DNA of 59,809 nucleotides from Candidatus Sumerlaeia bacterium (GTDB lineage: Bacteria > Sumerlaeota > Sumerlaeia > SLMS01 > JAHLLQ01): contig JANQSL010000083.1 in the NCBI GenBank assembly GCA_028284075.1, positions 1 through 59,809 of the forward strand, read 5' to 3'. The number at the start of each line of letters is the position of its first letter. Within the stretch, counting starts at the first letter, position 1. Made by a program: the position numbers and the translations under genes. The notes under the pieces were generated by a model. That model was given only the letters and a program-made list of their open reading frames with translations, ran no database searches and was not told where the DNA came from. This document shows, in pieces, positions 18,144 to 27,359 of this stretch.

Positions 18144-19589
18144 GTGTCCCCCTTCAAACTCCTTCTCCTCTCCGCCATCACCCTGCTGGCGTATCCGACA
18201 GCCTCAGGAGCTGACTCCTTCAAGGGCGTGATTGTCTTCCATCAACCCGAAGCCAACGACCTCGAGGACACCTTTGTCTCGGAGTACCTGCCTGCCGTTC
18301 AGGAGGCTGCAAAATCTCTCGGCTATGAGACTCGTGCACTGGATGCGAGGGAGGGAGCACCCGCCGAGATCGGCATGACGCCTCTTCTCGTGTTTCAGAA
18401 TCACCGGGGGCGCTCCATCTTCCAGGGCCGCTATGCGGATCCTGGCAAAGTCCGCCACTTTATTCTCACTTCCCGGCACGTCCCACAGGGAGACGCGCAG
18501 AAGGAACTGAACAATGTCGGCGTCTGGCGGGATGGCCGTATGCAGCAGATCGCCGAAATCAAGATCACACAGCTTGAAGGGACCCGGCCCGAGAGCTTCG
18601 ATGAAACAACGTTTCACAAGACCGCACGGGAGGCGGTCAGTTCGGGTCTGTCCCGTTACGAAACAAAGGGGAGCGTGACTCCCGCTCGATCCGACCGCAC
18701 TTTTTATTATGACTTTCACCCCTGGCGCGGTGAAGACGGAACTCTTTATGTTTCAAGCGCCATTTTCTCGCAATTCAACTGCCACGTGCCGGTCTGGAGG
18801 GACTACGAGGGCGGCGTTTCAGCGCCCTGGACAGACTGGCCCTCGGCATTCGAAGAGGCTGCCGCGAACCTCCAGGCGGAAGTTGTTCGTCTTCGTGGCG
18901 AGTCGGACCTGGGCGATGGTTACACTCCCGTGTCCGCGGAGACTTCGCCGGCTTCATGGAATGAACTGAATCTCGAAATTCCTGAACCTCCACAGGGAAC
19001 GGCGAGCGCTGTCGGTGGGACGGTGGAAACAATGTCCTGGACCGTTGATGAATCCCTCTTCGAAACCGATCCTCCTGTTCAATTCAGCTTCATGGCTCCT
19101 CTGGACAACTATCAGGGTATCGCCAAAGAGGCCGAGGCCTCATTGATTCTCGATGACAATCGCTCTCTGGCAAACGCCTCCGGCTCCGTTCAAATCCCTG
19201 TGGACTCAATTACTCTCGGCGAGAGCGGACTCGACCTCACAGTGATTAATTCCATGTTGAAAGCCGGCTCCTTTCCAAAATCCTCCTTCGACCTTGAGGA
19301 TCTCGGCGCACCGGCCGAACCTCTGGCTTTTGGCAAGTCTGTCATCGCGGAAGGCACCGGCACCTTTATGATGCGCGATCAATCCATCCCGCTCGGCGTC
19401 CGCACCGAGATCCTTCCCATTTTCAATGAAGCCGGAGAACCGCGACTGGATACAACAACATCCTTCTCGATCCGCCTGATGGACACATGGGCAATCGAGG
19501 GCCCTCCCGGTCCATCCCCTGCCAACGACACACTGGAGTTCCTTGTCCGGCTCACACTCAAGCCGGCCGAATCCTCACCCGCCGGGTAA
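18144..19589 (+). CDS. Exported protein with a YceI-like C-terminal domain
   Basis: A 481-residue protein. I choose GTG 18144 because GTGAGG lies eight bases upstream and a clean signal peptide (FKLLLLSAITLLAYPTASGA) follows at once. Residues about 25-260 contain a thioredoxin/rhodanese-like alternation (KGVIVFHQPEAND, MTPLLVFQNHRGRS) that I do not recognise as a named family. The C-terminal ~190 residues have NASGSVQIPVDSITLGESGL and SFPKSSFDLEDL, the pattern of YceI lipocalin-like proteins, which bind isoprenoids in the periplasm. The 3' end overlaps the convergent gene by 15 bases. Function unknown. Confidence 0.65.
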   Translation: MSPFKLLLLSAITLLAYPTASGADSFKGVIVFHQPEANDLEDTFVSEYLPAVQEAAKSLGYETRALDAREGAPAEIGMTPLLVFQNHRGRSIFQGRYADPGKVRHFILTSRHVPQGDAQKELNNVGVWRDGRMQQIAEIKITQLEGTRPESFDETTFHKTAREAVSSGLSRYETKGSVTPARSDRTFYYDFHPWRGEDGTLYVSSAIFSQFNCHVPVWRDYEGGVSAPWTDWPSAFEEAAANLQAEVVRLRGESDLGDGYTPVSAETSPASWNELNLEIPEPPQGTASAVGGTVETMSWTVDESLFETDPPVQFSFMAPLDNYQGIAKEAEASLILDDNRSLANASGSVQIPVDSITLGESGLDLTVINSMLKAGSFPKSSFDLEDLGAPAEPLAFGKSVIAEGTGTFMMRDQSIPLGVRTEILPIFNEAGEPRLDTTTSFSIRLMDTWAIEGPPGPSPANDTLEFLVRLTLKPAESSPAG

Positions 19590-19964
19590 TCCGGTGCATT
19601 TCGGATACTGTTCGAGACTGCCGATCGAGTAACTTCCGCCGCAGGGGCAGACTGGAATACTCCCCATTTCCGCCGCCAGGGCGCTTCGCGAAACAGACCC
19701 CGTCGCGAATCCCGACTTCTGAGCCACCCGCTTCTTGGCACCGTTGATTCGCGCCAGATTCGACCGGCAGGCGGCAATACAATCGGAATCGGAGTGACGC
19801 CCCGACCCTCCCCCCACAACGCCTCTCGCGGTGTTAGTAACGCCTGACACCTTGTTCAACGTCTTCTGACGAGTGGAGCCGGGATTGATGATTCCCAATT
19901 TGATCGCGATCAGAACGCCACCAATGACCAGTACCATTCCCAGCACCTTGCGAATTGTAGCCAT
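19575..19964 (-). CDS. Small single-helix envelope protein with a pseudopilin-like cysteine tail
   Basis: A 129-residue protein. GAGG lies six bases before ATG 19964. After MATIRKV comes one hydrophobic helix (LGMVLVIGGVLIAIKLGII), then a Gly/Ser linker, CIAACRSNLARINGAKKRVA and a C-terminal PVCPCGGSYSIGS...YPKCT. The tail C-P-x-G-G-x-Y-x-x-G...P-x-C resembles the end of type II pseudopilins, and CRSNLARINGAKK resembles their C-x-N-x-x-x-I-x-x-A helix. There is no type IV prepilin cleavage site before the helix, so it may be a pilin-tail protein of another kind. The evidence is motif likeness only. Confidence 0.6.
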   Translation of the reverse strand: MATIRKVLGMVLVIGGVLIAIKLGIINPGSTRQKTLNKVSGVTNTARGVVGGGSGRHSDSDCIAACRSNLARINGAKKRVAQKSGFATGSVSRSALAAEMGSIPVCPCGGSYSIGSLEQYPKCTGLPGG

Positions 19965-20093
19965 CGGTGACCTCGTTTCAAACCAGCCTTGACCACGGCG
20001 CCGGGCCTCCAAACCGTCATCCGGTTTCTCACGACCCGTTCATTCGCCATTCAGGTGAGTGCCCCTCGGAATTCCAAGCAGAAAGACCTCCCC

Positions 20094-21350
20094 ATGGCAA
20101 CCTACGAAAAACTGACGCCGCCCGACGGCGGCTCGAAAATCAGCATCGACTCAAAGGGAGCGCTTTCCGTTCCCGACGACCCCATTATCCCTCGTATCGA
20201 AGGGGATGGCACCGGACCCGACATCTCTTCAGCAATGACCCGTGTCGTTGACGCCGCGGTTGAAAAAACCTTCGGAGGCCGGAAGAGGATTGTCTGGTTC
20301 GACGTCTACGCCGGTGAGAAAGCCAACGAGGTATATGGCCCCAATACCTGGCTGCCGGAAGACACACTGACGGCAATCAAAGAATACCATGTGGCCATCA
20401 AAGGCCCGCTGACGACGCCTGTTGGCGGAGGCATCCGCAGCATCAACGTCGCCCTCCGTCAGCTTCTGGACCTCTATGCCTGCGTGCGCCCCGTTCGCTG
20501 GTTCCGCGGCGTACCCGCTCCCGTCCGCGAGCCGGGCAAACTCGACGTCGTGATCTTCCGCGAAAACACGGAAGATATCTACAAGGGCATTGAATTTGAA
20601 CAGGGCACTCCCGAAGCCGACAAAATCATCGGCTACCTGAAGTCTGAATTCGGCAAGGAAGTGAACACGGACAGCGGTATTGGCATCAAACCCATCTCCG
20701 TTTCCGGCACGAAGCGTCTCGTCAGGATGGCCATCCAATACGCCATCGACAAGAACCGCCCCAGCGTCACGCTCGTGCACAAAGGCAACATCATGAAATT
20801 CACCGAAGGCGCCTTCGCGAAGTGGGGCTATGAACTTGCGAAGGAGGAATTCCGCGACAAAATCGTCACATGGGAAGAAGTGCAGAAGGATCACGGCGGC
20901 CGAAAACCGGAAGGCAAAATCCTCGTCCAGGACGTCATTGCCGATGCCATGTTCCAGCAGCTTCTCCTGCGCCCCGACGAGTACGGCGTTCTCGCCACCA
21001 TGAACCTTAACGGCGACTACCTCTCCGATGCCTGCGCCGCTCAGGTGGGCGGCCTCGGTCTCGCACCGGGCGCCAACATCGGCAGGGATTATGCCCTCTT
21101 TGAAGCCACCCATGGCACAGCACCGAAGTATGCCGGAAAAGACATGGTGAACCCCGGCTCATTGATCCTCAGTGCCGTCATGATGCTCGAGCATCTTGGC
21201 TGGGACGAGGCGGCAAAGAAAGTCGTCACCGCCATGGAAGAGACGATCTCCGCAAAAACGGTTACATACGACCTTGAACGTCAGATGGAAGGCGCGACCA
21301 AAGTCTCAACCTCTGAGTTCGCTGCAAAGATGATCGAAAAAATGGGGTGA
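20094..21350 (+). CDS. icd: Isocitrate dehydrogenase, NADP-type
   Basis: A 418-residue TCA-cycle enzyme converting isocitrate to 2-oxoglutarate and CO2. Signatures: [36 protein letters not shown] with the isocitrate-binding Ser and Arg residues, [28 protein letters not shown] and [26 protein letters not shown] with metal-binding Asp. [15 protein letters not shown] is the NADP-type cofactor loop (Lys and Tyr following, as in E. coli Icd). ATG 20094 fits homologue length. A strong terminator follows. Confidence 0.95.
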   Translation: MATYEKLTPPDGGSKISIDSKGALSVPDDPIIPRIEGDGTGPDISSAMTRVVDAAVEKTFGGRKRIVWFDVYAGEKANEVYGPNTWLPEDTLTAIKEYHVAIKGPLTTPVGGGIRSINVALRQLLDLYACVRPVRWFRGVPAPVREPGKLDVVIFRENTEDIYKGIEFEQGTPEADKIIGYLKSEFGKEVNTDSGIGIKPISVSGTKRLVRMAIQYAIDKNRPSVTLVHKGNIMKFTEGAFAKWGYELAKEEFRDKIVTWEEVQKDHGGRKPEGKILVQDVIADAMFQQLLLRPDEYGVLATMNLNGDYLSDACAAQVGGLGLAPGANIGRDYALFEATHGTAPKYAGKDMVNPGSLILSAVMMLEHLGWDEAAKKVVTAMEETISAKTVTYDLERQMEGATKVSTSEFAAKMIEKMG

Positions 21351-21378
21351 TTGCCACACAGCCCTCGCAATTCTCCCA

Positions 21379-21410
21379 ACCCCGCGTCTGTCACGCGGGG
21401 TTTCTTCATT
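21379..21410 (+). terminator. Rho-independent terminator of icd
   Basis: ACCCCGCG (21379-21386), loop TCTGTCA, CGCGGGGT (21394-21401), then TTCTTCATT. It lies 28 bases after the icd stop. Confidence 0.85.
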
Positions 21411-22332
21411 TGAGCCAGGACGACTCGAACCCCAACTGACGAGTGGTTTCAGACATTACTTTTCTCTGTGTGGCTTTCCACAGGCGCACTGCCGCGAGCC
21501 ATCTCGGAATCAACAAAAACAGACTTCCAGCGATGGCCCCCAGGATACGAAATTCCTCGCCGAACAACTCACCGAACGCATCCGTCGGCATCATTACCGC
21601 CACCAACATCAACACCGGGAGAGATGCCACGATGCCCGCAGTCATGAATCCCCCCTTTGCCTTTGTCTTCGGATCGATTTGGCATATCCTTGCGAGAATC
21701 GATGCATGCAAATACACCCCGCATGCAAAGTTGAGCGAGGCCGTCACAAGAAACGCAGACGCCAACACCAATCGCGATAACGATCCCACTTCCGGATAAC
21801 CTCCAAATCCCATCAGCTTGAACAACAGATGAAGCGTGTAGGGCGGTGGCTTCATCGCGGGTTCGTGATAAAGTGCCGCCAGAAGTCCCGCGCCGGGCAG
21901 AAAGGCCATTGCGAAGGCCACCATGGAAAGTATCAGCACCGGACCGTGTAACGCCGCGAGGTAGTCTTTCTCACTCATCGGCGAGGCCAGCAGTTCCGGA
22001 AGGACAGGATCCGTATCGAAGGACCGGCGAATGGCCGCGCCAAGCGCTGGAGCACCAAACGCCGTCAGAATCCATACCAGATAGGTGAGCTCTCCAACCT
22101 TCGACAGGAAGACCTGCCAACCGGCAAGGAGCCCGACAACCCACGCCATCATCAACAACGGAGGCATGAATGCCAGATAGCGCAGCCGCGATGGAAACCG
22201 GCGGCGCAGTCCCGGCGGGCAAAACCCACTGAGCCTGGCCGCCAGCGGATTTCCCGTTTGGCCAAAGGACTCCCGGATTGAAAACGGCAAAGACGGAAAA
22301 GCGGCGCGAAGGAAACCTCGCGCACTCATCAT
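21406..22332 (-). CDS. Multi-pass membrane protein of unknown family
   Basis: A 308-residue integral membrane protein with about six hydrophobic segments, for example YLAFMPPLLMMAWVVGLLAG, VLILSMVAFAMAFLPGAGLL, LVLASAFLVTASLNFACGVY and ILGAIAGSLFLLIPRWLAA. The N-terminal 45 residues are basic and cytoplasmic by the positive-inside rule. The arrangement is like permease-type or Yip1-like proteins, but I do not recognise a family motif. It starts six bases after the ftsK stop and is probably co-transcribed. The ATG could be 22332 or 22329. Its 3' end touches the icd terminator region. Confidence 0.65.
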   Translation of the reverse strand: MMSARGFLRAAFPSLPFSIRESFGQTGNPLAARLSGFCPPGLRRRFPSRLRYLAFMPPLLMMAWVVGLLAGWQVFLSKVGELTYLVWILTAFGAPALGAAIRRSFDTDPVLPELLASPMSEKDYLAALHGPVLILSMVAFAMAFLPGAGLLAALYHEPAMKPPPYTLHLLFKLMGFGGYPEVGSLSRLVLASAFLVTASLNFACGVYLHASILARICQIDPKTKAKGGFMTAGIVASLPVLMLVAVMMPTDAFGELFGEEFRILGAIAGSLFLLIPRWLAAVRLWKATQRKVMSETTRQLGFESSWLK

Positions 22333-22338
22333 TCGAAC

Positions 22339-25300
22339 CTATGCCTGTTCTTCGTCGTCGTAGTCGCCCTCGTACTCTCCCTCGTCGCCGTATTCCTCCT
22401 CATCGCTCTCCATCAATTCCTCCACGGGAACACCTTCCGCCAGCGCCGTCTCAAGCTTGTCCAGCTCCTCCAGTGCCGCTTCCGGATCGACAATGATTTC
22501 ACGGGGTTTGCTGCCCTTGAATTCGCCCACAACACCCATCTCCTCCAACATATCCATCAAGCGTCCGGCTCGAGCGAAACCAACCTTCAAACGGCGCTGC
22601 AACAACGACACGCTGGCCTTGCGGGATTCGAGAATCAGACGCGCGGCGGCGCGAACAAGCGCCTCATCGATTTCCTCGTCCCCCGCGCGGGCTGAACCGC
22701 CTTCATGGGGAATGAACATTCCCGCCGAAACCTTGCCCATCACCTTGTTTGTGCCACGAACCATACGATCCTGGGCGTCCAGATCGCTCATGTCCTGAAC
22801 ACCCATCATCCTCGCGAGTTCCTTCTGCTCCTTCTCGCTCAACTTCGGTTCGAATTCCTCAACGATGTACTGCACCGGCCGCTGGGAACGACAATGATCC
22901 GCGATGTGCTCAACTTCCTCGTCGCTGAGGAAAGCACCCTGAATGCGCACCGGTTTCGCCGCTCCCCCGCTGCTCAACAGCATGTCTCCCTTGCCGAGCA
23001 AAGCCTCGGCACCGTTGCTGTCGAGAATTGTTCGGGAGTCCACTTTCTGCGAAACCTGGAACGCGATACGGCTGGGGAAGTTGGCCTTGATAATACCCGT
23101 GATCACGTTCACCGAGGGACGCTGGGTCGCCAGAATCAGGTGAATACCAACGGCACGCGCCATTTGTGCAAGACGTTGAATCGACTCCTCAACCTCGGCC
23201 TTGGCCACGATCATGAGGTCCGCCAGCTCGTCCACAACAATCACAATGTAGGGCATCGGCTGAATGCTGCGGCCGACTGTTTTACGATGACCTTCCGGAT
23301 TCTTCGCCAAACGGTTGTAACCGTCGATGTTTCGAACGCCGAACTCAACAAGCTGCTCGTAGCGTCGTTCCATTTCCTCCACCGCCCATTCAAGAGCGGA
23401 AGCCGCGCGTTTCGGCTCGCACACAACCGGCGCGATCAGATGAGGGATGTCACTGTAGACCGAAAGTTCAACACGCTTCGGGTCCACCATGATCATCTTC
23501 ACATCATCCGGCGAACGCCGGTAAAGAAACGAACAGATGATCGTATTCAGACACACGGATTTACCGGCGCCCGTCGCACCGGCAATCAACAGGTGCGGCA
23601 TGCGCGCGAGATCGGCAAAATGAGGCGAGCCGTCGATTGTCTTCCCGAGAGCAAACGCCAGTGCGCTCTTGTGCTCCCAGAAGTCCTCACAGGAAATCAG
23701 CTCTTTCAGATAAACGCCCTGCCGCTTCTTGTTGGGAACCTCGATCCCGACAGTGTTCTTGCCGGGAATCGGTGCAAGAATACGAACACTGAGAGCCTTC
23801 ATGCCCATCGCAATGTCATGCTCAAGCCCGGTGATCCGGCTAACCTTGATGCCCGCTGCGGGACGATACTCGAACCGGGTCACCACGGGGCCCTGGTGAA
23901 CCTCCACAACCTTGCCGTCGATGCCGAAATCCGCCAGAGTCTGCGACAGGGTCTGGCTCATTTCCATCATCTCTTCGCGCGTCATGCGTGCATCGATCTG
24001 AGGCGGATCCGCCAGGAACTCAATCTCCGGCATGTGATAGACGGCCGGAGAAACAGGCGGCTGTTCCGTGTCTTCAACAAGATCCAGTGGCTCTCCGTTC
24101 GGGCCATAGGGCCGCGTGTCAAAGTCCGCGTTGAAGAGCGGATCTCCCGTATCCGGATCCTCTTCCAGCTTTGAAGCCATACGCCGAAGCTGACGCGCCT
24201 CGGACTTGTCGAAAACCTCTTCAGGAGTTTCCTCCTCCTGCTTGTCGCTCCCCGCCGGCGTTCCCGTCTTCGGCCAGCGAGTCGGAAAGAGCTTTGCCAA
24301 CCCCTGGCCAACATTTGCCGGATTCCCCTTCGTTATCGGCAGAGGGGCCGAGTTGTCCGTGAAAACAATGTCATCATTCTCTTCTTCCGTGCCCTCCTCC
24401 TCAAGCTCCCCGTCTTCCTCAAACTCCGCCTCCCGCTCTTCAGAGGCTTCGTCCTCATACTCGTAGCCCTCATCCTCCTCAGGCATTTCAATTTCATCGG
24501 ACTCATCGATGGTCTCGATATCCTCTTCTTCGAGGAAGTCATCCTCGAGAACAGCACCGCGGCGGTCGTGGCGCACCTTGATGCGACTTTGGATCCTTCG
24601 CTCCCACTCATGAACTTCAAGAGCGCGAGCTGCCGCCGCCACATCATCGTCCACAGGATCTTCCCAACCTCCGTCATCCACACCCTTCAGAAGAGTTGCC
24701 CGCTGTTCGCCCCGCGAGCGGCGGTCTCCCCAGCCACGAAAAACGCGAACAAACAACCCCGGACGGGCTTTCTGCACTGAATCTGAAGGCTCCACCTTCG
24801 TTTTCTTCGTGGAAACCGGTGCCGGAGTTTCATCTTCCGAGCCGATTTCCGGTTCCTTGTCCTGCTCAAAAGTCGTACTGCGCCAACGCGGCATTGTGCT
24901 CCCGGCGAGATTCTTGAGACCGCGTCCTGTTGTCAGAACGAGACCGACAACCATCAGTCCCGAGAGAATCAGACCCGCTCCCACGTCTCCAAACTGACCA
25001 ACCAGGCGCAGGCCGTCCCATTCCACAAAGAACGCGCCGAGCGCTCCGGCCCTGGCCATGACACTCTCCCGCAGGTCCGGCTGATCGGCTCCGGGAATCG
25101 CCAACAGTCCGGTTGCCGCTCCCAAAACGATAAAGATCCCGGCAAGCCGGGATGGAGACCAGTATCGTGTCTTGCCCAGGAAGAGAGAAACGCCAAACCA
25201 GCCAACAGCCAGCGGAATTGTAAAGGAAAGAGCCTTGCCCAGTATGAATGTCAGAGCCGTCTCAATCCAGTTCCCCACGGCTCCGACACGGGGGTTCCCG

Positions 25301-25458
25301 TGACCGCCAAAAACAAGACTCAGAAGCGTAAAAAGCGCAGCGAGGACCAACAGCGTGGCGGCAACCTCACGGCCGACTTCGCCAGTCATCGCAGACCGCG
25401 GCCGCTCAGAGGCAGCAGCGGGAACCGGAAGTCGGGCGGTGGATGTTCGAGCCGGCAT
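22339..25458 (-). CDS. ftsK: DNA translocase FtsK
   Basis: A 1039-residue septal DNA pump. Residues about 30-180 hold four membrane helices (VAATLLVLAALFTLLSLVFG first). A long linker follows, with an extremely Glu/Asp-rich block around residues 290-370. The motor domain has Walker A AGATGAGKSVCLN (about residue 622), IMVDPKRVELSVYSDIPHLI and Walker B YIVIVVDELADLMI. The C-terminal gamma winged helix (ASVSLLQRRLKVGFARAGRLM) reads KOPS-type polarity sequences, and a second acidic tail ends the protein. TTGAGG lies seven bases ahead of ATG 25458. It drives chromosome dimer resolution with XerCD at division. Confidence 0.96.
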   Translation of the reverse strand: MPARTSTARLPVPAAASERPRSAMTGEVGREVAATLLVLAALFTLLSLVFGGHGNPRVGAVGNWIETALTFILGKALSFTIPLAVGWFGVSLFLGKTRYWSPSRLAGIFIVLGAATGLLAIPGADQPDLRESVMARAGALGAFFVEWDGLRLVGQFGDVGAGLILSGLMVVGLVLTTGRGLKNLAGSTMPRWRSTTFEQDKEPEIGSEDETPAPVSTKKTKVEPSDSVQKARPGLFVRVFRGWGDRRSRGEQRATLLKGVDDGGWEDPVDDDVAAAARALEVHEWERRIQSRIKVRHDRRGAVLEDDFLEEEDIETIDESDEIEMPEEDEGYEYEDEASEEREAEFEEDGELEEEGTEEENDDIVFTDNSAPLPITKGNPANVGQGLAKLFPTRWPKTGTPAGSDKQEEETPEEVFDKSEARQLRRMASKLEEDPDTGDPLFNADFDTRPYGPNGEPLDLVEDTEQPPVSPAVYHMPEIEFLADPPQIDARMTREEMMEMSQTLSQTLADFGIDGKVVEVHQGPVVTRFEYRPAAGIKVSRITGLEHDIAMGMKALSVRILAPIPGKNTVGIEVPNKKRQGVYLKELISCEDFWEHKSALAFALGKTIDGSPHFADLARMPHLLIAGATGAGKSVCLNTIICSFLYRRSPDDVKMIMVDPKRVELSVYSDIPHLIAPVVCEPKRAASALEWAVEEMERRYEQLVEFGVRNIDGYNRLAKNPEGHRKTVGRSIQPMPYIVIVVDELADLMIVAKAEVEESIQRLAQMARAVGIHLILATQRPSVNVITGIIKANFPSRIAFQVSQKVDSRTILDSNGAEALLGKGDMLLSSGGAAKPVRIQGAFLSDEEVEHIADHCRSQRPVQYIVEEFEPKLSEKEQKELARMMGVQDMSDLDAQDRMVRGTNKVMGKVSAGMFIPHEGGSARAGDEEIDEALVRAAARLILESRKASVSLLQRRLKVGFARAGRLMDMLEEMGVVGEFKGSKPREIIVDPEAALEELDKLETALAEGVPVEELMESDEEEYGDEGEYEGDYDDEEQA

Positions 25459-25891
25459 ATCTAACCTCAACAAACTCAGAATGACATAGCCTGACCGCCA
25501 GAATCTCGAGACTGCCGGAACAACGGCAAGAAAAGAATTCAACGGACTTTACAGGGAGAGCGCCCTGGCTTCTTGTCAAATCAGGAGTTAGCTGGGGACA
25601 GTTCAGACTCGCGCCGGAAGCTTGACGACCCAACCAAAGCTCGCACAGCGAGTTGGCCGACTTTTCGGCGAGTTATTCACAACATCGTTTTCGGTTGCAG
25701 CAAAGCGTCTCGGGATATCCCATCCGAACTCAGCAGGCGTCCTGATTCAGGGAAAAGCCTTGCAGTTGCGTTCAATCTGCACGTGACAATTGATCAGCCC
25801 CTCGGAGCGCAAACAGCCTGCAGAAGGTGACTTCAGTCGTTATCCCGCTCACACTCAGCGCGGCTGATATCACCTCCGAAACTGAGGTCTC
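25459..25891. other. Divergent intergenic region between ftsK and the SPT-like gene
   Basis: 433 bases without a convincing gene. It must hold the promoters of ftsK (leftward) and the aminoacyl-CoA synthase gene (rightward). One perfect DnaA-box-like TTATTCACA is present at 25673-25681, but it is single. No strong hairpin, repeat or RNA gene was recognised. Confidence 0.6.
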
Positions 25892-27229
25892 ATGAACGAA
25901 GCGACAGAACCTTCAGTCGAAACTGCATCTCCGGACCCGGGAACGCCCCGGGCGGCAGGTCTTGTGGCAAACGATTCCGCACCGGGTGATTCAAACGGCC
26001 ACCATGTAGTAAACGGAAACGGCAACGGCATCGCCTCTCCCCAAGCGGCTCCAATCTTTCGCAAGGCGGTCAACTTCACGCGCCACCGCGAAATGATGGA
26101 TATGGGGATTTATCCGTATTTCCGATGCATCGATTCACCCCAGGACACAGTTGTCACAATAGACGGCAACAAGATGCTGATGTTGGGTTCCAACTCTTAC
26201 ATGGGCCTGACAAACGATCCTCGCGTGAAGGAAGCCGCGGAAGAAGCCCTCCGCAAGTACGGCACAGGCTGCGCAGGCTCGCGGTTTCTGAACGGCACGC
26301 TTGATATTCACATCGAACTTGAAAGCGAGATTGCCGAGTTCATGGGAACCGAGTCGGCACTCGCTTTTACAACAGGCTTCCAGGCCAACCTCGGAGTGAT
26401 TTCCGCTCTTGTCGGAAAAGACGACCTGGTTTTCATCGATCGGGCGGACCACGCATCAATAGTCGACGGGTGCCGCCTTGGCTTTGGCAGAATTCTGAAA
26501 TTCCGCCACGACAACATGGAACAGCTGGAACGCCTGCTCGAGGCCAACGCCGAGACTCCCGGCAAGCTTCTCGTCGTCGACGGCGTTTACTCCATGGAAG
26601 GTGACATTGCAAATCTGCCGCGAATAGTCGAACTTGCACGCAAATACGAGGTCGGAATCATTGTCGATGATGCCCATGGGGTGGGTGTCCTCGGCCCCCA
26701 CGGAAACGGAACCGCAGCCCACTTTGGATTACAGAGTGAAGTTGAACTTGTCGTCGGAACTTTCTCAAAGTCCCTTGCTTCCATCGGCGGATTCGCGGCG
26801 GGAAGCACTGCCGTCATTGACTATCTGAAGCACCACGCCCGTGCGTTGATTTTTTCCGCCTCCATCGCACCTCCATGTGTGGCGGCGGCTCGTAAAGCCA
26901 TGGAGATTATTCGCAATGAACCGGAACGCATCGAGGCTCTCTGGCGAAACACCCGCTTCATGCAAAACGGTCTGACATCTCTTGGTTTTGATATTGGCGC
27001 CTCGGAAACCCCCATCATTCCCGTACTGATTGGCGATATGATCCAGTGCTTTAAATTCTGGCGCGCCCTGCATGAGGCGGGCATCTTCGTTAACCCTGTC
27101 GTTCCTCCCGCGACCGCACCAAACCAGACCCTGATCCGTATCAGTGTCATGGCCACGCACACTGAAGACCAGCTGGCCGGTGCATTGGAAGCCATGGAAA
27201 AGATCGGGCGCGAACTCGGCATGATCTGA
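25892..27229 (+). CDS. PLP-dependent alpha-oxoamine synthase, serine-palmitoyltransferase-like
   Basis: A 445-residue fold-type I PLP enzyme of the alpha-oxoamine synthase family (SPT, BioF, KBL, ALAS), which condenses an amino acid with an acyl-CoA. Motifs: [70 protein letters not shown] and the Schiff-base [13 protein letters not shown] (Lys293). The YPYFR start and GSNSYMGLT strand resemble Bacteroidetes serine palmitoyltransferases more than BioF. The first 50 residues are a low-complexity Gly/Asn/Pro extension. GAGG stands just before the ATG. No other sphingolipid or biotin genes are nearby; SPT is my preferred call, BioF the alternative. Confidence 0.8.
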   Translation: MNEATEPSVETASPDPGTPRAAGLVANDSAPGDSNGHHVVNGNGNGIASPQAAPIFRKAVNFTRHREMMDMGIYPYFRCIDSPQDTVVTIDGNKMLMLGSNSYMGLTNDPRVKEAAEEALRKYGTGCAGSRFLNGTLDIHIELESEIAEFMGTESALAFTTGFQANLGVISALVGKDDLVFIDRADHASIVDGCRLGFGRILKFRHDNMEQLERLLEANAETPGKLLVVDGVYSMEGDIANLPRIVELARKYEVGIIVDDAHGVGVLGPHGNGTAAHFGLQSEVELVVGTFSKSLASIGGFAAGSTAVIDYLKHHARALIFSASIAPPCVAAARKAMEIIRNEPERIEALWRNTRFMQNGLTSLGFDIGASETPIIPVLIGDMIQCFKFWRALHEAGIFVNPVVPPATAPNQTLIRISVMATHTEDQLAGALEAMEKIGRELGMI

Positions 27230-27261
27230 CAAACTCCTCAACACCTTGGGAAGTCTTTTTA

Positions 27262-27290
27262 AGGGCGGCGCCGCAAGGTGCCGCCCTGAT
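27262..27290 (+). terminator. Hairpin after the SPT-like gene
   Basis: AGGGCGGCGCC (27262-27272), loop GCAA, GGTGCCGCCCT (27277-27287) with one G-T pair. The T-run expected for a rightward terminator is poor; five T's lie on the 5' side, so termination could also act on leftward transcripts. Confidence 0.45.
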
Positions 27291-27359
27291 CGCTTGTTGC
27301 CCTCCCTGCGCACCTGCCGGGTCATAGTCGCTGCATCCTTTGCAGGGAGTCGTCCATCC

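Noticed and set aside
25673..25681. Perfect DnaA-box-like TTATTCACA
   Set aside because: Only one copy, with no AT-rich unwinding element or dnaA/dnaN gene nearby; a nine-base match is expected by chance.
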